A stretch of 31,863 nt of DNA from JBEKDJ01 sp050014415 (lineage in GTDB: Bacteria; Desulfobacterota; BSN033; UBA1163). Below are positions 8,327-16,092 of the stretch, piece after piece (within the stretch, counting starts at the first letter, position 1; every line of letters begins with the position of its first letter). The stretch spans positions 1 to 31,863 of the forward strand of contig JBEKDJ010000010.1 of the NCBI GenBank assembly GCA_050014415.1, in the 5' to 3' direction. The notes beneath the pieces are model-generated. The model saw only the letters and a program-made list of their open reading frames with translations. It had not been told where the DNA came from and searched no databases. A program made the translations under genes and the position numbers.

Positions 8327-10282
8327 TTAAAGCTCTACCGCAACATTAAAGCCGTCATGGATAGCCTCTTTTAGGGCCTGCGGCTTCGCACAATCGCCGA
8401 TTGTATGGACCTCGGTCATTAACTCTTTAAACAAATTGGCGATCTCGGTGCGGGATTTGAAGCCCAGGGATAAAATCACCGTGTCAGCGGGAATCTCGAA
8501 GCGTTCCCATGCGCTATTGATAACGCTAGCCCCCTTGTCGGTAATCTCCTCTAGCTTCAATTCTGTGAGCAGGCGAACACCGTACTTTTCCAGCATATCT
8601 ATCAAACCGCGAGGCCATCCGGCAATAAGCGTCGTGTAGCCAAGCATGTCGATCATTGTAACCTTCTTGCCGTCCTTCGCTAATTGCAGCGCGGTTTCAC
8701 CTCCCGTCGACCCCCCTCCGGCTACTACAATGGTTTCTCCCACCTTTGCCTTACCCATATTTACATCACCCACCCAAACCACATTGGCTTTGTTTACTCC
8801 GGGAATATTTGGAATGATGGGATCGGCACCGACTGCGACGATAATTGCATCCGGTTTCTCCGCCTTCACTTTCTCGGCAGTAGCTTCAGCGTTCAACTTG
8901 ACAGTGACACTGGGAGCCTTCTTCGTCTGCCGCACAAGCCACTCCAGGTACCGTTTCATGTCGGCTTTGATCGGGAGGACCGCTGATAGAATGAGGTTTC
9001 CGCCAAGTTTATCACCCCTTTCATACAAGATAACCTCGTGGCCTCTGGTGGATGCAGTGAGAGCAGCCTGCATGCCGGCCGGACCGCCGCCCACGATGAC
9101 AACTTTTTTCTTATTAATTGCTGGCAAAATGTTGGCATAATCCTGTTCTCTGCCGAGGACCGGGTTTACCGTACAGCGGATGGGGAAGAAACTACCTGTA
9201 AGTTTGTTGCAGGTGTGGCAGCGGAGACAAGGCCTTATGTCATCAACCTTCCCTTGCCGTGTTTTGTTCACAATTTCCGGATCCGCAAAAATGGCCCGGG
9301 CCATTGCTACAATATCGGCCTTGCCTTCGGAAATTATTCTATCGGCCATTTCCATGTCACTGATAGAGCCCACAGTGGCAATGGGGACGTCAAGCGCTCT
9401 TTTGAACTTCTCGGCGTAATGCACATTATATTCATGAGGGAAATAAGTCGGCTGAATCATGAGGGGGATGACCTTGGGATCGGCCAAAATACCCGCGGAA
9501 ACATGGAGAAGGTCAATCTTATCTTGGATCATTTTGGCAAACTCGATGGTTTCCTCTACCCGCATGCCTCCTTCTACGAACTCGTCAGCGCTGATGCGGT
9601 ATTCAAGGGCCAGCTTATTGCCGACCTTTTTCCTGATGGCTTTCAAGACCTGGATGGCGAACTTGGCCCTATTTTCGAAACTCCCACCATAACCGTCCGT
9701 TCTTCTGTTGGTGTAAGGAGATAAAAACTGGGCGATTAGGTGCCCATGAGCGCCATGAACCATTACCATTTCGAACCCGGCCCTTAAGCACCTGTATGCG
9801 GCGTTGGCAAAATGTTCAATCACCGTATCGATCATGTCCTGGTTCATTTCCGTAACCGGCCTTATTTTCCTGCCCTCCCGCGCGGCTGCGATCTCTTCCA
9901 TTCTTGCCGGAATGGGCGAAGGACCAATGGTGGGCCTGCCATTCAGAACATATCTGCCAGGATGGTGGAGTTCTATCGAAAGCTTGGCTCCATATCGATG
10001 AATTGCTTCCACAAGAAGGCTCAACCCATTGATGACTCTGTCGTCGCCAAGGTTCAGTTGAAACTCATGGCCCTTAGCGTATTCAAAGTCGATGGGGGAT
10101 TCGCCGATGGTGATGATTCCTGCTCCACCTCTGGCCAGATTTTTATAAAAAGCGACCATCTCTCTCGTGACGAAACCATCCGGAGAAGTCAACATATAAC
10201 AAGCGGGGGCAAGCTCAATCCTGTTTTTGACTACGACATTCCCGAACTTGAATGGGGACAATACATGTTGAAAGGTACTCAT
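8327..10282 (-). CDS. FAD/FMN/[4Fe-4S] ene-reductase (enoate reductase, 2,4-dienoyl-CoA reductase, BaiCD type), copy 1
   Basis: This 651-aa protein combines an N-terminal Old Yellow Enzyme barrel (about 1-345), an iron-sulfur linker and a C-terminal FAD/NAD(P) domain. It shows ELHHPGR at 104-110, VHGAHGHLIAQFLSPYTNRR at 175-194 and YGGSFENR at 198-205. The cluster cysteines are 352, 355, 358 and 370 (spacing x2, x2, x11, where FadH has x2, x3, x11). GGGPAG at 398-403 binds FAD and AGGGSTGGE is the second nucleotide site. The family reduces activated C=C bonds of enoates, dienoyl-CoA or cyclic enones. ATG 10282 follows a strong AAGGAGGAAGG. With no CoA-handling genes nearby, a free acid or cyclic enone substrate is more likely than an acyl-CoA. 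It is about as long as, but clearly diverged from, copy 2 at 12507-14438. Confidence 0.92.
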   Translation of the reverse strand: MSTFQHVLSPFKFGNVVVKNRIELAPACYMLTSPDGFVTREMVAFYKNLARGGAGIITIGESPIDFEYAKGHEFQLNLGDDRVINGLSLLVEAIHRYGAKLSIELHHPGRYVLNGRPTIGPSPIPARMEEIAAAREGRKIRPVTEMNQDMIDTVIEHFANAAYRCLRAGFEMVMVHGAHGHLIAQFLSPYTNRRTDGYGGSFENRAKFAIQVLKAIRKKVGNKLALEYRISADEFVEGGMRVEETIEFAKMIQDKIDLLHVSAGILADPKVIPLMIQPTYFPHEYNVHYAEKFKRALDVPIATVGSISDMEMADRIISEGKADIVAMARAIFADPEIVNKTRQGKVDDIRPCLRCHTCNKLTGSFFPIRCTVNPVLGREQDYANILPAINKKKVVIVGGGPAGMQAALTASTRGHEVILYERGDKLGGNLILSAVLPIKADMKRYLEWLVRQTKKAPSVTVKLNAEATAEKVKAEKPDAIIVAVGADPIIPNIPGVNKANVVWVGDVNMGKAKVGETIVVAGGGSTGGETALQLAKDGKKVTMIDMLGYTTLIAGWPRGLIDMLEKYGVRLLTELKLEEITDKGASVINSAWERFEIPADTVILSLGFKSRTEIANLFKELMTEVHTIGDCAKPQALKEAIHDGFNVAVEL

Positions 10283-10302
10283 AATTCCTTCCTCCTTGTT
10301 TA

Positions 10303-10490
10303 GTAATTCCTAGCCAAAAATATCTGAAATTCTTTGTTCTAAATTTGAAGTAAGAAACAATTTTGTGATAAATCCTAAATTCAAAACTCTAAACTCTAAG
10401 TAAACTCAAAATGCAAGAAACTCAAAACCCAACACAACCCAAATATCCAAAACTCTGAACCTAAAGTTGAGGTTTTGAACGGACCGCAAC
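10303..10490. repeat. AT-rich degenerate short repeats between cupin and ene-reductase genes
   Basis: The gap 10283-10512 is very A-rich on the plus strand and built from variants of AAACTCTAA and CAAAACTC, for example CAAAACTCTAAACTCTAAG near 10382-10400 and AAACTCAAAAC-like units after it. There is no coding frame. Similar degenerate AT tracts occur between genes of some anaerobic Desulfobacterota, as far as I recall. The only functional signal I can name is the ribosome binding site of the downstream ene-reductase at the left end. Confidence 0.5.
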
Positions 10491-10512
10491 TTTTTGCCAA
10501 AGCAGTGACCAG

Positions 10513-10953
10513 TTATTTGAACACCTCTGTCTTGTAATAGTCGGCTGCTCCCGTACAGGCGTGGACAAGCAGCACAGGTTTGGTGACGTTTCTAAAGGTA
10601 AACGGACCATGCACAATTCCCTTGGGGACAAAAAAACTGCCGGTTTTGGTCAAAACATGTTTTTCCTCTTCCCCACCTGAACCAAAAACCAATTCGACTT
10701 CGCAGCCTAGATCCTCCATGTTGTTCGGTTCAAGCGGAAGCAGCCATAGATACATATCAAAATCATGTACGTGTGAGTATTCTTCCATTATCATAGATTC
10801 CTCAACACGAACAAAAATCATAGTAAAATCATTCTTGTAATCTTCTCCTTTGTACCAAACATTGGGTCCGTAGTATCCGATGTCATAATATATTTTGTCG
10901 CCATAATCGATCGGTTTTCGAATGACATATTGACTATATTTTGTATCAGCCAT
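10513..10953 (-). CDS. Small cupin-fold protein of unknown function
   Basis: This is a 146-aa protein when started at ATG 10953, which has AAAGGAGG nine bases upstream; an upstream in-frame start at 10983 lacks such a site. It looks like a single-domain cupin. The first motif is around EYSHVHDFDMYLWLL with two histidines, and the second reads GSFFVPKGIVHGPFTF, the usual PxGxxHG turn. The two spaced histidine groups suggest a metal site. No signal peptide or membrane segment is seen. It sits between the tandem cyclase (57 bases upstream) and ene-reductase copy 1 on the same strand, so a role as an isomerase, tautomerase-like helper or metal-dependent enzyme of the same pathway is possible. I cannot assign a reaction. 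Confidence 0.75.
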   Translation of the reverse strand: MADTKYSQYVIRKPIDYGDKIYYDIGYYGPNVWYKGEDYKNDFTMIFVRVEESMIMEEYSHVHDFDMYLWLLPLEPNNMEDLGCEVELVFGSGGEEEKHVLTKTGSFFVPKGIVHGPFTFRNVTKPVLLVHACTGAADYYKTEVFK

Positions 10954-11010
10954 TTTCAAATACCTCCTTTTTATTTGTGGCAACTCTGTGTTGACGGGAT
11001 ATCGAAATGA

Positions 11011-12456
11011 CTAGCCGAAAAGGATTGGGCTCATCGGAGAACCCGACCCACCCTTGATTTTCCAGGGCAATGCTATAAACAATCCCGTCACGGGTGCTGA
11101 AACCATATTTACGAAGCTCTCCATAATCAAAATGCCATTCGGCAGGAAATGTTCCAGATGGCCAGGCATACCCGGGTAACAGGTATCGGCACTCACGACA
11201 TCAGCCCCGATAGCCTGAATCTTGGCCTGAGCAAAATACTTGACCGCTTCCTCTGTGATACCCGGCCCGAAACTGTACATCATTCTGTCCTCCACATCGT
11301 TGCTTTCAGGCCTGTAATACTTATCCCAACCAAATTGCAGAAGAATAATATCGCCGGCTTCCGGCTTGATATTGTCTCTGGCCTCAACCTCTTTAACCTG
11401 TTCCAGCGTTATGTTGGTAGAGCGTTGAGGGTTATGTTTTGTAAAATCATACTTCTTATAGGGACCAATCAGAAAGTCGCAGGGAATCCGATCCATGCTG
11501 GCCATGTGTTGGTGGATGTGTTTAAACGAATCCGTATGGGAACCATTGTGCTCACAGATGACGAGAGTCTGCATGTAGTGGCCGTGCTTCTCATAGGTTC
11601 TTGCATCTTTCACAATGCCCAGAGTCGGGTGGTTGAAAAACCCCGGCATATTCGTCTCGAACACCGTCGAGATGTCGTAAGGCTTTAGCGCGGCCAGCAG
11701 CTGTACGATGTCACTCTTCTTTGTGTCTATCAGAATCGGACGAATGGGTGAACCTGAGCCGTTCTTGATCTTAAGGGGTATGGCCATAAACAATCCGACG
11801 GCAGGAGCTTGGCCCATATTAACGAAACCCGACATGGGAAGAATGTTATTGGGCAAAAAATATTTCTCTCGTCCCGGCATACTCGTAATCTTCGATTCTA
11901 GGTAAGCGGCATCCGTTGAAGGCGCATCCGAGCCTATTGCCCTAATTCTTACGTCGGCGAAGTATTCCATGACTTCCTCGGTAATTCCAGGGACATTGGC
12001 GGCATACCAGTCTTTTTCAAACAGGACTTTGCTGTCTGGCAGATAGTATTTATCCCAGCCAAATTGCAGGAGAATGATATCTCCCGCTCGCGGCGAAATG
12101 TTATCCCTCACCTCGACTTCTTTTATCTGCGCGAGGGTTATGTTCTTTCCTGCCTCGGGATTAAAGCCGGTGAGGTCATATTTCTTATATGGGCCGATCA
12201 GGTGACTGCAGGGGAATTTTTCGATACTGTCCATCCCCTTGTGGATGTGAATAGGCGCATCGACATGGGAACCGTTGTGCTCGCTGGTGACGAGAATCTG
12301 CGTAAAGTAATAATTCTGCACGATATTCTTGGCATCAGGAACTATTCCTAAGGGTGGGTCTGTCGTAAACCCCGGCATGTTGGTTTCAAAAACCGGAGAT
12401 ATGTCGTAGACATCCAAGGATTTTAGCAATTTGGCAATTTCATAAGCATTGCTCAT
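11011..12456 (-). CDS. Tandem two-domain cyclase-family (kynurenine formamidase/cyclohydrolase-like) hydrolase
   Basis: This is a single uninterrupted frame of 481 aa with two homologous cyclase domains (about 1-241 and 242-481); the usual family length is 200-260. Repeated blocks include VFETNMPGF (22-30 and 265-273), EHNGSH, LIGPYKKYD, AGDIILLQFGWDKYY and GSGSP. Domain 1 keeps the full metal motif HNGSHVDAPIH (60-70), but at the later ligand positions has Tyr and Ser where domain 2 has His436 and Glu446. Domain 2 has HNGSHTDSFKH (303-313), losing the AP of DAP. The ATG at 12456 has GGGAGGGCC upstream and a normal family N-terminus. The family includes kynurenine formamidase, isatin hydrolase and dihydrophloroglucinol cyclohydrolase, so hydrolysis of a cyclic diketone or amide after ring reduction fits the neighbours. 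Confidence 0.88.
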   Translation of the reverse strand: MSNAYEIAKLLKSLDVYDISPVFETNMPGFTTDPPLGIVPDAKNIVQNYYFTQILVTSEHNGSHVDAPIHIHKGMDSIEKFPCSHLIGPYKKYDLTGFNPEAGKNITLAQIKEVEVRDNISPRAGDIILLQFGWDKYYLPDSKVLFEKDWYAANVPGITEEVMEYFADVRIRAIGSDAPSTDAAYLESKITSMPGREKYFLPNNILPMSGFVNMGQAPAVGLFMAIPLKIKNGSGSPIRPILIDTKKSDIVQLLAALKPYDISTVFETNMPGFFNHPTLGIVKDARTYEKHGHYMQTLVICEHNGSHTDSFKHIHQHMASMDRIPCDFLIGPYKKYDFTKHNPQRSTNITLEQVKEVEARDNIKPEAGDIILLQFGWDKYYRPESNDVEDRMMYSFGPGITEEAVKYFAQAKIQAIGADVVSADTCYPGMPGHLEHFLPNGILIMESFVNMVSAPVTGLFIALPWKIKGGSGSPMSPILFG

Positions 12457-12506
12457 TTCTGGCCCTCCCAAACAATACTTTTCCAGGCAACTTGTTTTTC
12501 GGACGC

Positions 12507-14438
12507 CTACAGGATGTCCAGGGCGGCATAGTACCCTCCCCGCATCGCCTCCATTATCCTTCGGGGTTTCACGCAGTCCCCAACGGGATAAAAGTCCGGT
12601 ACGCAATCGCGCAACTGATCCACGGTGTCTGAATTGGACTGCACCCCGACGGCGAGGACTACCGTATCTGCCTCAATAAACTGCTCCTTTCCCCCTTTGT
12701 CGGAGACCTTTATCCCGGAAGGCGTAACCGCTATGCATTTCAGCCCTGTCTTGTATTTGAGAGTCGGCGTTTTGCCCATTCTCATCACGAGCGGTACGGT
12801 GTGTCGCCAATTCTTCTCTGGGTCGCCGATGACATCGGTCATTTCCACAATGGTGACGGTTTTACCCTGCTCGGCCAGAAACAAGCCGACCTCGCAGCCC
12901 ACTAAAGCGCCGCCGATGACCGCCACCCTTTCACCAACCTTCGTAACATCGTAGTAGACATCCAGAGCCGTCATCACAGTTTCCTTATCAATTCCCGGGA
13001 TTTGTGGACGAATGGGGCTCGAACCGACTGCTGCGATAACAACGTCAGGGGCCAATTTTTCGATCAGTTCAGGCGTGGCTTCCGTGTTGAGCCTGACCTT
13101 TCCCAACGCCAGCGTTCTGTTGACGAGATAGTTCTTGAATGCTTTCACATCAGCTTTCAAAGGGTCATAATCGGATATCTTCAAGAGACCGCCAAGACTG
13201 TCGCTCTTTTCCAGCAGCGTCACATCGTGACCTCTTTCAACCGCCGTTATTGCCGCTTTCATCCCAGCCGGACCGCCGCCGACAACGATCACCTTTCGGG
13301 AAGCGCTAGGCCGAGGCGCCGTCTGCCACCTCAACTCTCTTCCGGTCTGCGGGTTGGCTGCACAGACAATGAGGTCGTTGTAGCCTACCGCGGAGAGACA
13401 ATTATTGCATCTGAGGCATGGAATGATTTCATTTCGGCGACCCGTGCGGGCTTTGTTGGGAAGGTCGGGATCGGCGAGCAGTGCCCTGGCCATGCCGATG
13501 ATGTCTGCCCTGCCTTCGACCAGGATTTGCTCCGCATGGGCCGGATCGGAAATGCCACCCACGGTGATGACCGGGATGTTTACCGCTTTCTTGACCGCCT
13601 CAGCCAGATACACGTTGCAGCCGTGCTCGGTGAATGAGGTGTGAGCAAACATACGATGGACCGTTTCCCTGGATTCGTGAACGCCAACAGAGATATGAAC
13701 CAGATCGATCGTCTTTTCGATCATTTTGATGAATTCGATGACGCTGTCGATTCTCATGCCGCCTTCGACCAACTCATCCCCGCTTATCCTGTATTCAATG
13801 ATGAAATCGGGTCCGCATTTCTCTCTGATTCGCTCAACTACCGCCATCGGGAAACGGGCCCTGTTCTCAAGGCTTCCCCCGTATCTATCCTTTCTCTGGT
13901 TTGTCAAGGGCGACAGGAACTGCGCCGGAATCCAGCCATGGGCGCCGTGAACCTGGCAGCAGTCAAAGCCAGCGCGCTTGACCACCGTAGCAGCGTTCGC
14001 GTACGCCTCAACCGTCTCTTCGATCATGTCTTCATCCATGGCTATGACTTCGACCCCGTCTTTTCTGACAAAGCCCATGGGACCTATGGGATTGGGGTCA
14101 TTCTTTGAATGAAGAACCGTGTACAGTCCCACGTGGGAGAGTTGGATGGAGGCTGCTGCACCATGCATCTTAATGGCGAGAGCGGTCTCGGCCAGCAGGC
14201 GCATGTCGGTAGGCTCGTCAAGAACGAAGGTGTAAGCTGCCGACTGCCGTACATATTTCCGGGTTATCGGGGTCTCCCCGACAGTGACCTGCGCGGCCCC
14301 TCCTCTGGCCTTGGCCTCCATATAGGCCATCTCGATATTACCCCTGAAACGGGTCTGGTTAGGGGTGGAGAAGATTCGGTTTCTAAAAGTGACATTCTTG
14401 ATCTTGAGAGGCTTAAACAGGTTCGGATAGTACTGCAT
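12507..14438 (-). CDS. FAD/FMN/[4Fe-4S] ene-reductase (enoate reductase/BaiCD type), copy 2
   Basis: This is a second three-part ene-reductase, 643 aa. It has the Old Yellow Enzyme barrel with QLSHVGLY at 99-106, VHGAHGWIPAQFLSPLTN at 163-180 and YGGSLENR at 186-193. The cluster cysteines are 341, 344, 347 and 359, with the same x2, x2, x11 spacing as copy 1. A GGGPAGMKAA FAD site and a second dinucleotide site, IGGALVGCE, follow. In the barrel the HHPGR of copy 1 is replaced by SHVGL, so substrate contacts probably differ. The start at ATG 14438 follows GGAGGAAG. A hairpin with a UUCG loop lies 25 bases upstream of the start. The stop is 51 bases before the tandem cyclase. Two diverged reductases in one cluster suggest two successive or alternative C=C reductions. 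Confidence 0.92.
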   Translation of the reverse strand: MQYYPNLFKPLKIKNVTFRNRIFSTPNQTRFRGNIEMAYMEAKARGGAAQVTVGETPITRKYVRQSAAYTFVLDEPTDMRLLAETALAIKMHGAAASIQLSHVGLYTVLHSKNDPNPIGPMGFVRKDGVEVIAMDEDMIEETVEAYANAATVVKRAGFDCCQVHGAHGWIPAQFLSPLTNQRKDRYGGSLENRARFPMAVVERIREKCGPDFIIEYRISGDELVEGGMRIDSVIEFIKMIEKTIDLVHISVGVHESRETVHRMFAHTSFTEHGCNVYLAEAVKKAVNIPVITVGGISDPAHAEQILVEGRADIIGMARALLADPDLPNKARTGRRNEIIPCLRCNNCLSAVGYNDLIVCAANPQTGRELRWQTAPRPSASRKVIVVGGGPAGMKAAITAVERGHDVTLLEKSDSLGGLLKISDYDPLKADVKAFKNYLVNRTLALGKVRLNTEATPELIEKLAPDVVIAAVGSSPIRPQIPGIDKETVMTALDVYYDVTKVGERVAVIGGALVGCEVGLFLAEQGKTVTIVEMTDVIGDPEKNWRHTVPLVMRMGKTPTLKYKTGLKCIAVTPSGIKVSDKGGKEQFIEADTVVLAVGVQSNSDTVDQLRDCVPDFYPVGDCVKPRRIMEAMRGGYYAALDIL

Positions 14439-14462
14439 AACGCTTCCTCCTCAAATGCTTGC

Positions 14463-14486
14463 CCAAAACCGTCGAAACGGGTTTGG
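14463..14486 (-). promoter_or_regulatory. UUCG-capped hairpin in the leader of ene-reductase copy 2
   Basis: On the minus strand the arms CCAAACCCGT and ACGGTTTTGG pair over ten positions with a single C-U mismatch around a TTCG tetraloop. It lies 25 bases before the ATG, between the LeuD remnant and the gene. There is no T-run after it, so it is not a standard intrinsic terminator. mRNA stabilisation or processing is more plausible. Confidence 0.6.
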
Positions 14487-14534
14487 TTAGGTCTGAAGGC
14501 CGACTGGCCCTCACGAATCGGACAGATCAGACTC

Positions 14535-14660
14535 CTACGCGATGTGGTTCATCAAACCCCCATCGTGGATCAGTTGCTGCATAAAGGGTGGAATCGCGTT
14601 GGCCCTGAAGGTCGCTTTCCGCGAAACGGCCTTGATCTCTCCCGAATCGAGATTATAGTC
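14535..14660 (-). pseudogene. C-terminal remnant of a LeuD-type hydro-lyase small subunit
   Basis: This is a 41-codon open stretch ending in TAG at 14537-14535 and preceded in frame by TAA at 14663-14661. Its translation begins YNLDSGEIKAVSRKATF and continues with PPFMQQLIHDGGL. This is the typical end of LeuD proteins: a turn with xGEI, then an alpha helix and a GGL near the C-terminus. It also aligns with the last visible part of the intact small subunit at 1-392 (DLDTGDIRDLS). There is no start codon with a binding site, no N-terminal domain and no matching LeuC here, so it is read as a decayed gene end. It lies 24 bases after the stop of PrpD copy 2. A deletion that once removed a LeuCD pair from this place is the simplest explanation. 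Confidence 0.72.
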
Positions 14661-14683
14661 TTAAATCCATAAGGGCGCAGCCT

Positions 14684-16063
14684 TCAACAACCCGACAACA
14701 AGGCGGCAACGTCCCTCACATTCGCTGCTTTTTCCAGGCTGAAGACTGACTCTACTATCTGCTTCTTTCTGGCGTCGCTCAGGCCAGACGCTGCCACCGC
14801 CCGGCCGAACTTCTGCACCACCTCATCCTCTCTCAGTGGATTCTCCGGATCTCCCTTGGGATAGCGCACTTCCTTCGAGTAACTCCTTCCATCCTCCATA
14901 GCGATTGTTACGCGCGTCGGGAACGACTCAGGAAAGAATCTGTCGAGCTCGGGGTTGTGCCGGACCGTGATCTTCTTGAGGAGTTCCGCTATGTCCTGTC
15001 TTTCCGCCGACTTATTGGTGTACTCCTCGAGAAATGCCTTCTTCTCGATCGCGGCAATGGCTACGCTGTAGGGCGCACTGAATTGACAGTCCACGGCATT
15101 TCTTGGATGGAACTTCACCTCTTCCGGCTCCCCTACAATTTCATAAGGCGTCCTTGCCAACTCCACCTCGATGGACTTCACCTTTTTGTAGTCGAGCTCA
15201 TTTTGAGAAAAGAGCTCCAATACAGCGTCGATACCCGCCTGGTTAAAGCGGCAGCACGCATAGGGCTTGAAACTCACCTGCTCAATCTCAAAGACGCCGT
15301 TATCGAAAGCGCTCAGCAATTCGGGCCTCGCATTTTCACAGTATGCGTGGAAAAATCCCCTGGGCCCTTCAAGGATGCTCTTCGGACCTGTATAGCCCTT
15401 CTCTGCAAGGAGGGCGGCCGTAACCCCTGCCGAAGATGCGCTGCCCGCGTGGAGCCGCTTGGTATAGCTACCGTCTGCATAGCACTCAAGATTCCCCGCC
15501 ACAAAGCTGCCAACGATGCCTAGGGTGTTCGCAGTCTTCTCTAGATTCAAATCCAGGGCGCGGGCAGCGGTCATGGCCGCTCCGAACATGCCAAGAAGAG
15601 CGGTTGGGTGGAAGCCTCTGTCAAAGAGGGACTGATAGTTGGAGGCCTTGCCGATCTTGATAAAAGTATCGTAGCCGATGACGATGCATTTCAGAAGCTC
15701 TTTGCCCGAGAGGTCTACATATTCCCCCATGGCCAGCGCGACAGGGATGATGATCACGCCCGGATGGCCGCCGCCTTCGTTGCTGCAGTCGTCCAGGTCG
15801 GCCGCGTGGCCTGTGGTCCCGTTCGTAAAACATGCGCCCGACGGGACAAGCTTCTCTTCGGCGCCGATCACTGTGCACGGGCCCCTACTGTAGTTTTGCA
15901 CAGCATATTCCCGGGCGATGCGACTTGAGTCGTACGAGAAGGCCGCGTAGGTGCAACCGAGATAGTCGATTATGCACTGTTTCGCCATTTCTATCGAGCG
16001 TGGAGTCAGCGCTTCATAGGCGATTGCCGAATACCGCTCGGTGAATTGTATTGTCTCTCTCAT
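14684..16063 (-). CDS. MmgE/PrpD family protein, copy 2
   Basis: This is a full-length MmgE/PrpD protein of 459 aa, paralogue of the one at 3859-5241. The blocks FTNGTTGHAADLDD (79-92), GFHPTALLGMFGAA (150-163) and RYPKGDPENP near the end are shared. The acidic block reads DLDD rather than DFDD, and the segment after it is NEGGGHPG instead of REGTMHPS, so the active-site surroundings differ between copies. KRLHAG near residue 204 matches the basic motif expected in the family, where copy 1 has KPLQAG. ATG 16063 has GGGAG nine bases upstream. It follows the SDR gene by 29 bases. Like its paralogue it may dehydrate, isomerise or decarboxylate a branched di- or tricarboxylate; which is not decided by sequence. 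Confidence 0.88.
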   Translation of the reverse strand: MRETIQFTERYSAIAYEALTPRSIEMAKQCIIDYLGCTYAAFSYDSSRIAREYAVQNYSRGPCTVIGAEEKLVPSGACFTNGTTGHAADLDDCSNEGGGHPGVIIIPVALAMGEYVDLSGKELLKCIVIGYDTFIKIGKASNYQSLFDRGFHPTALLGMFGAAMTAARALDLNLEKTANTLGIVGSFVAGNLECYADGSYTKRLHAGSASSAGVTAALLAEKGYTGPKSILEGPRGFFHAYCENARPELLSAFDNGVFEIEQVSFKPYACCRFNQAGIDAVLELFSQNELDYKKVKSIEVELARTPYEIVGEPEEVKFHPRNAVDCQFSAPYSVAIAAIEKKAFLEEYTNKSAERQDIAELLKKITVRHNPELDRFFPESFPTRVTIAMEDGRSYSKEVRYPKGDPENPLREDEVVQKFGRAVAASGLSDARKKQIVESVFSLEKAANVRDVAALLSGC

Positions 16064-16092
16064 ATTCCGAACTCCCGTTGTCTATCATAGCT

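Noticed and set aside
14463..14486. Intrinsic terminator
   Set aside because: The stem is good, but no T-run follows on the minus strand and it sits immediately before a gene start.
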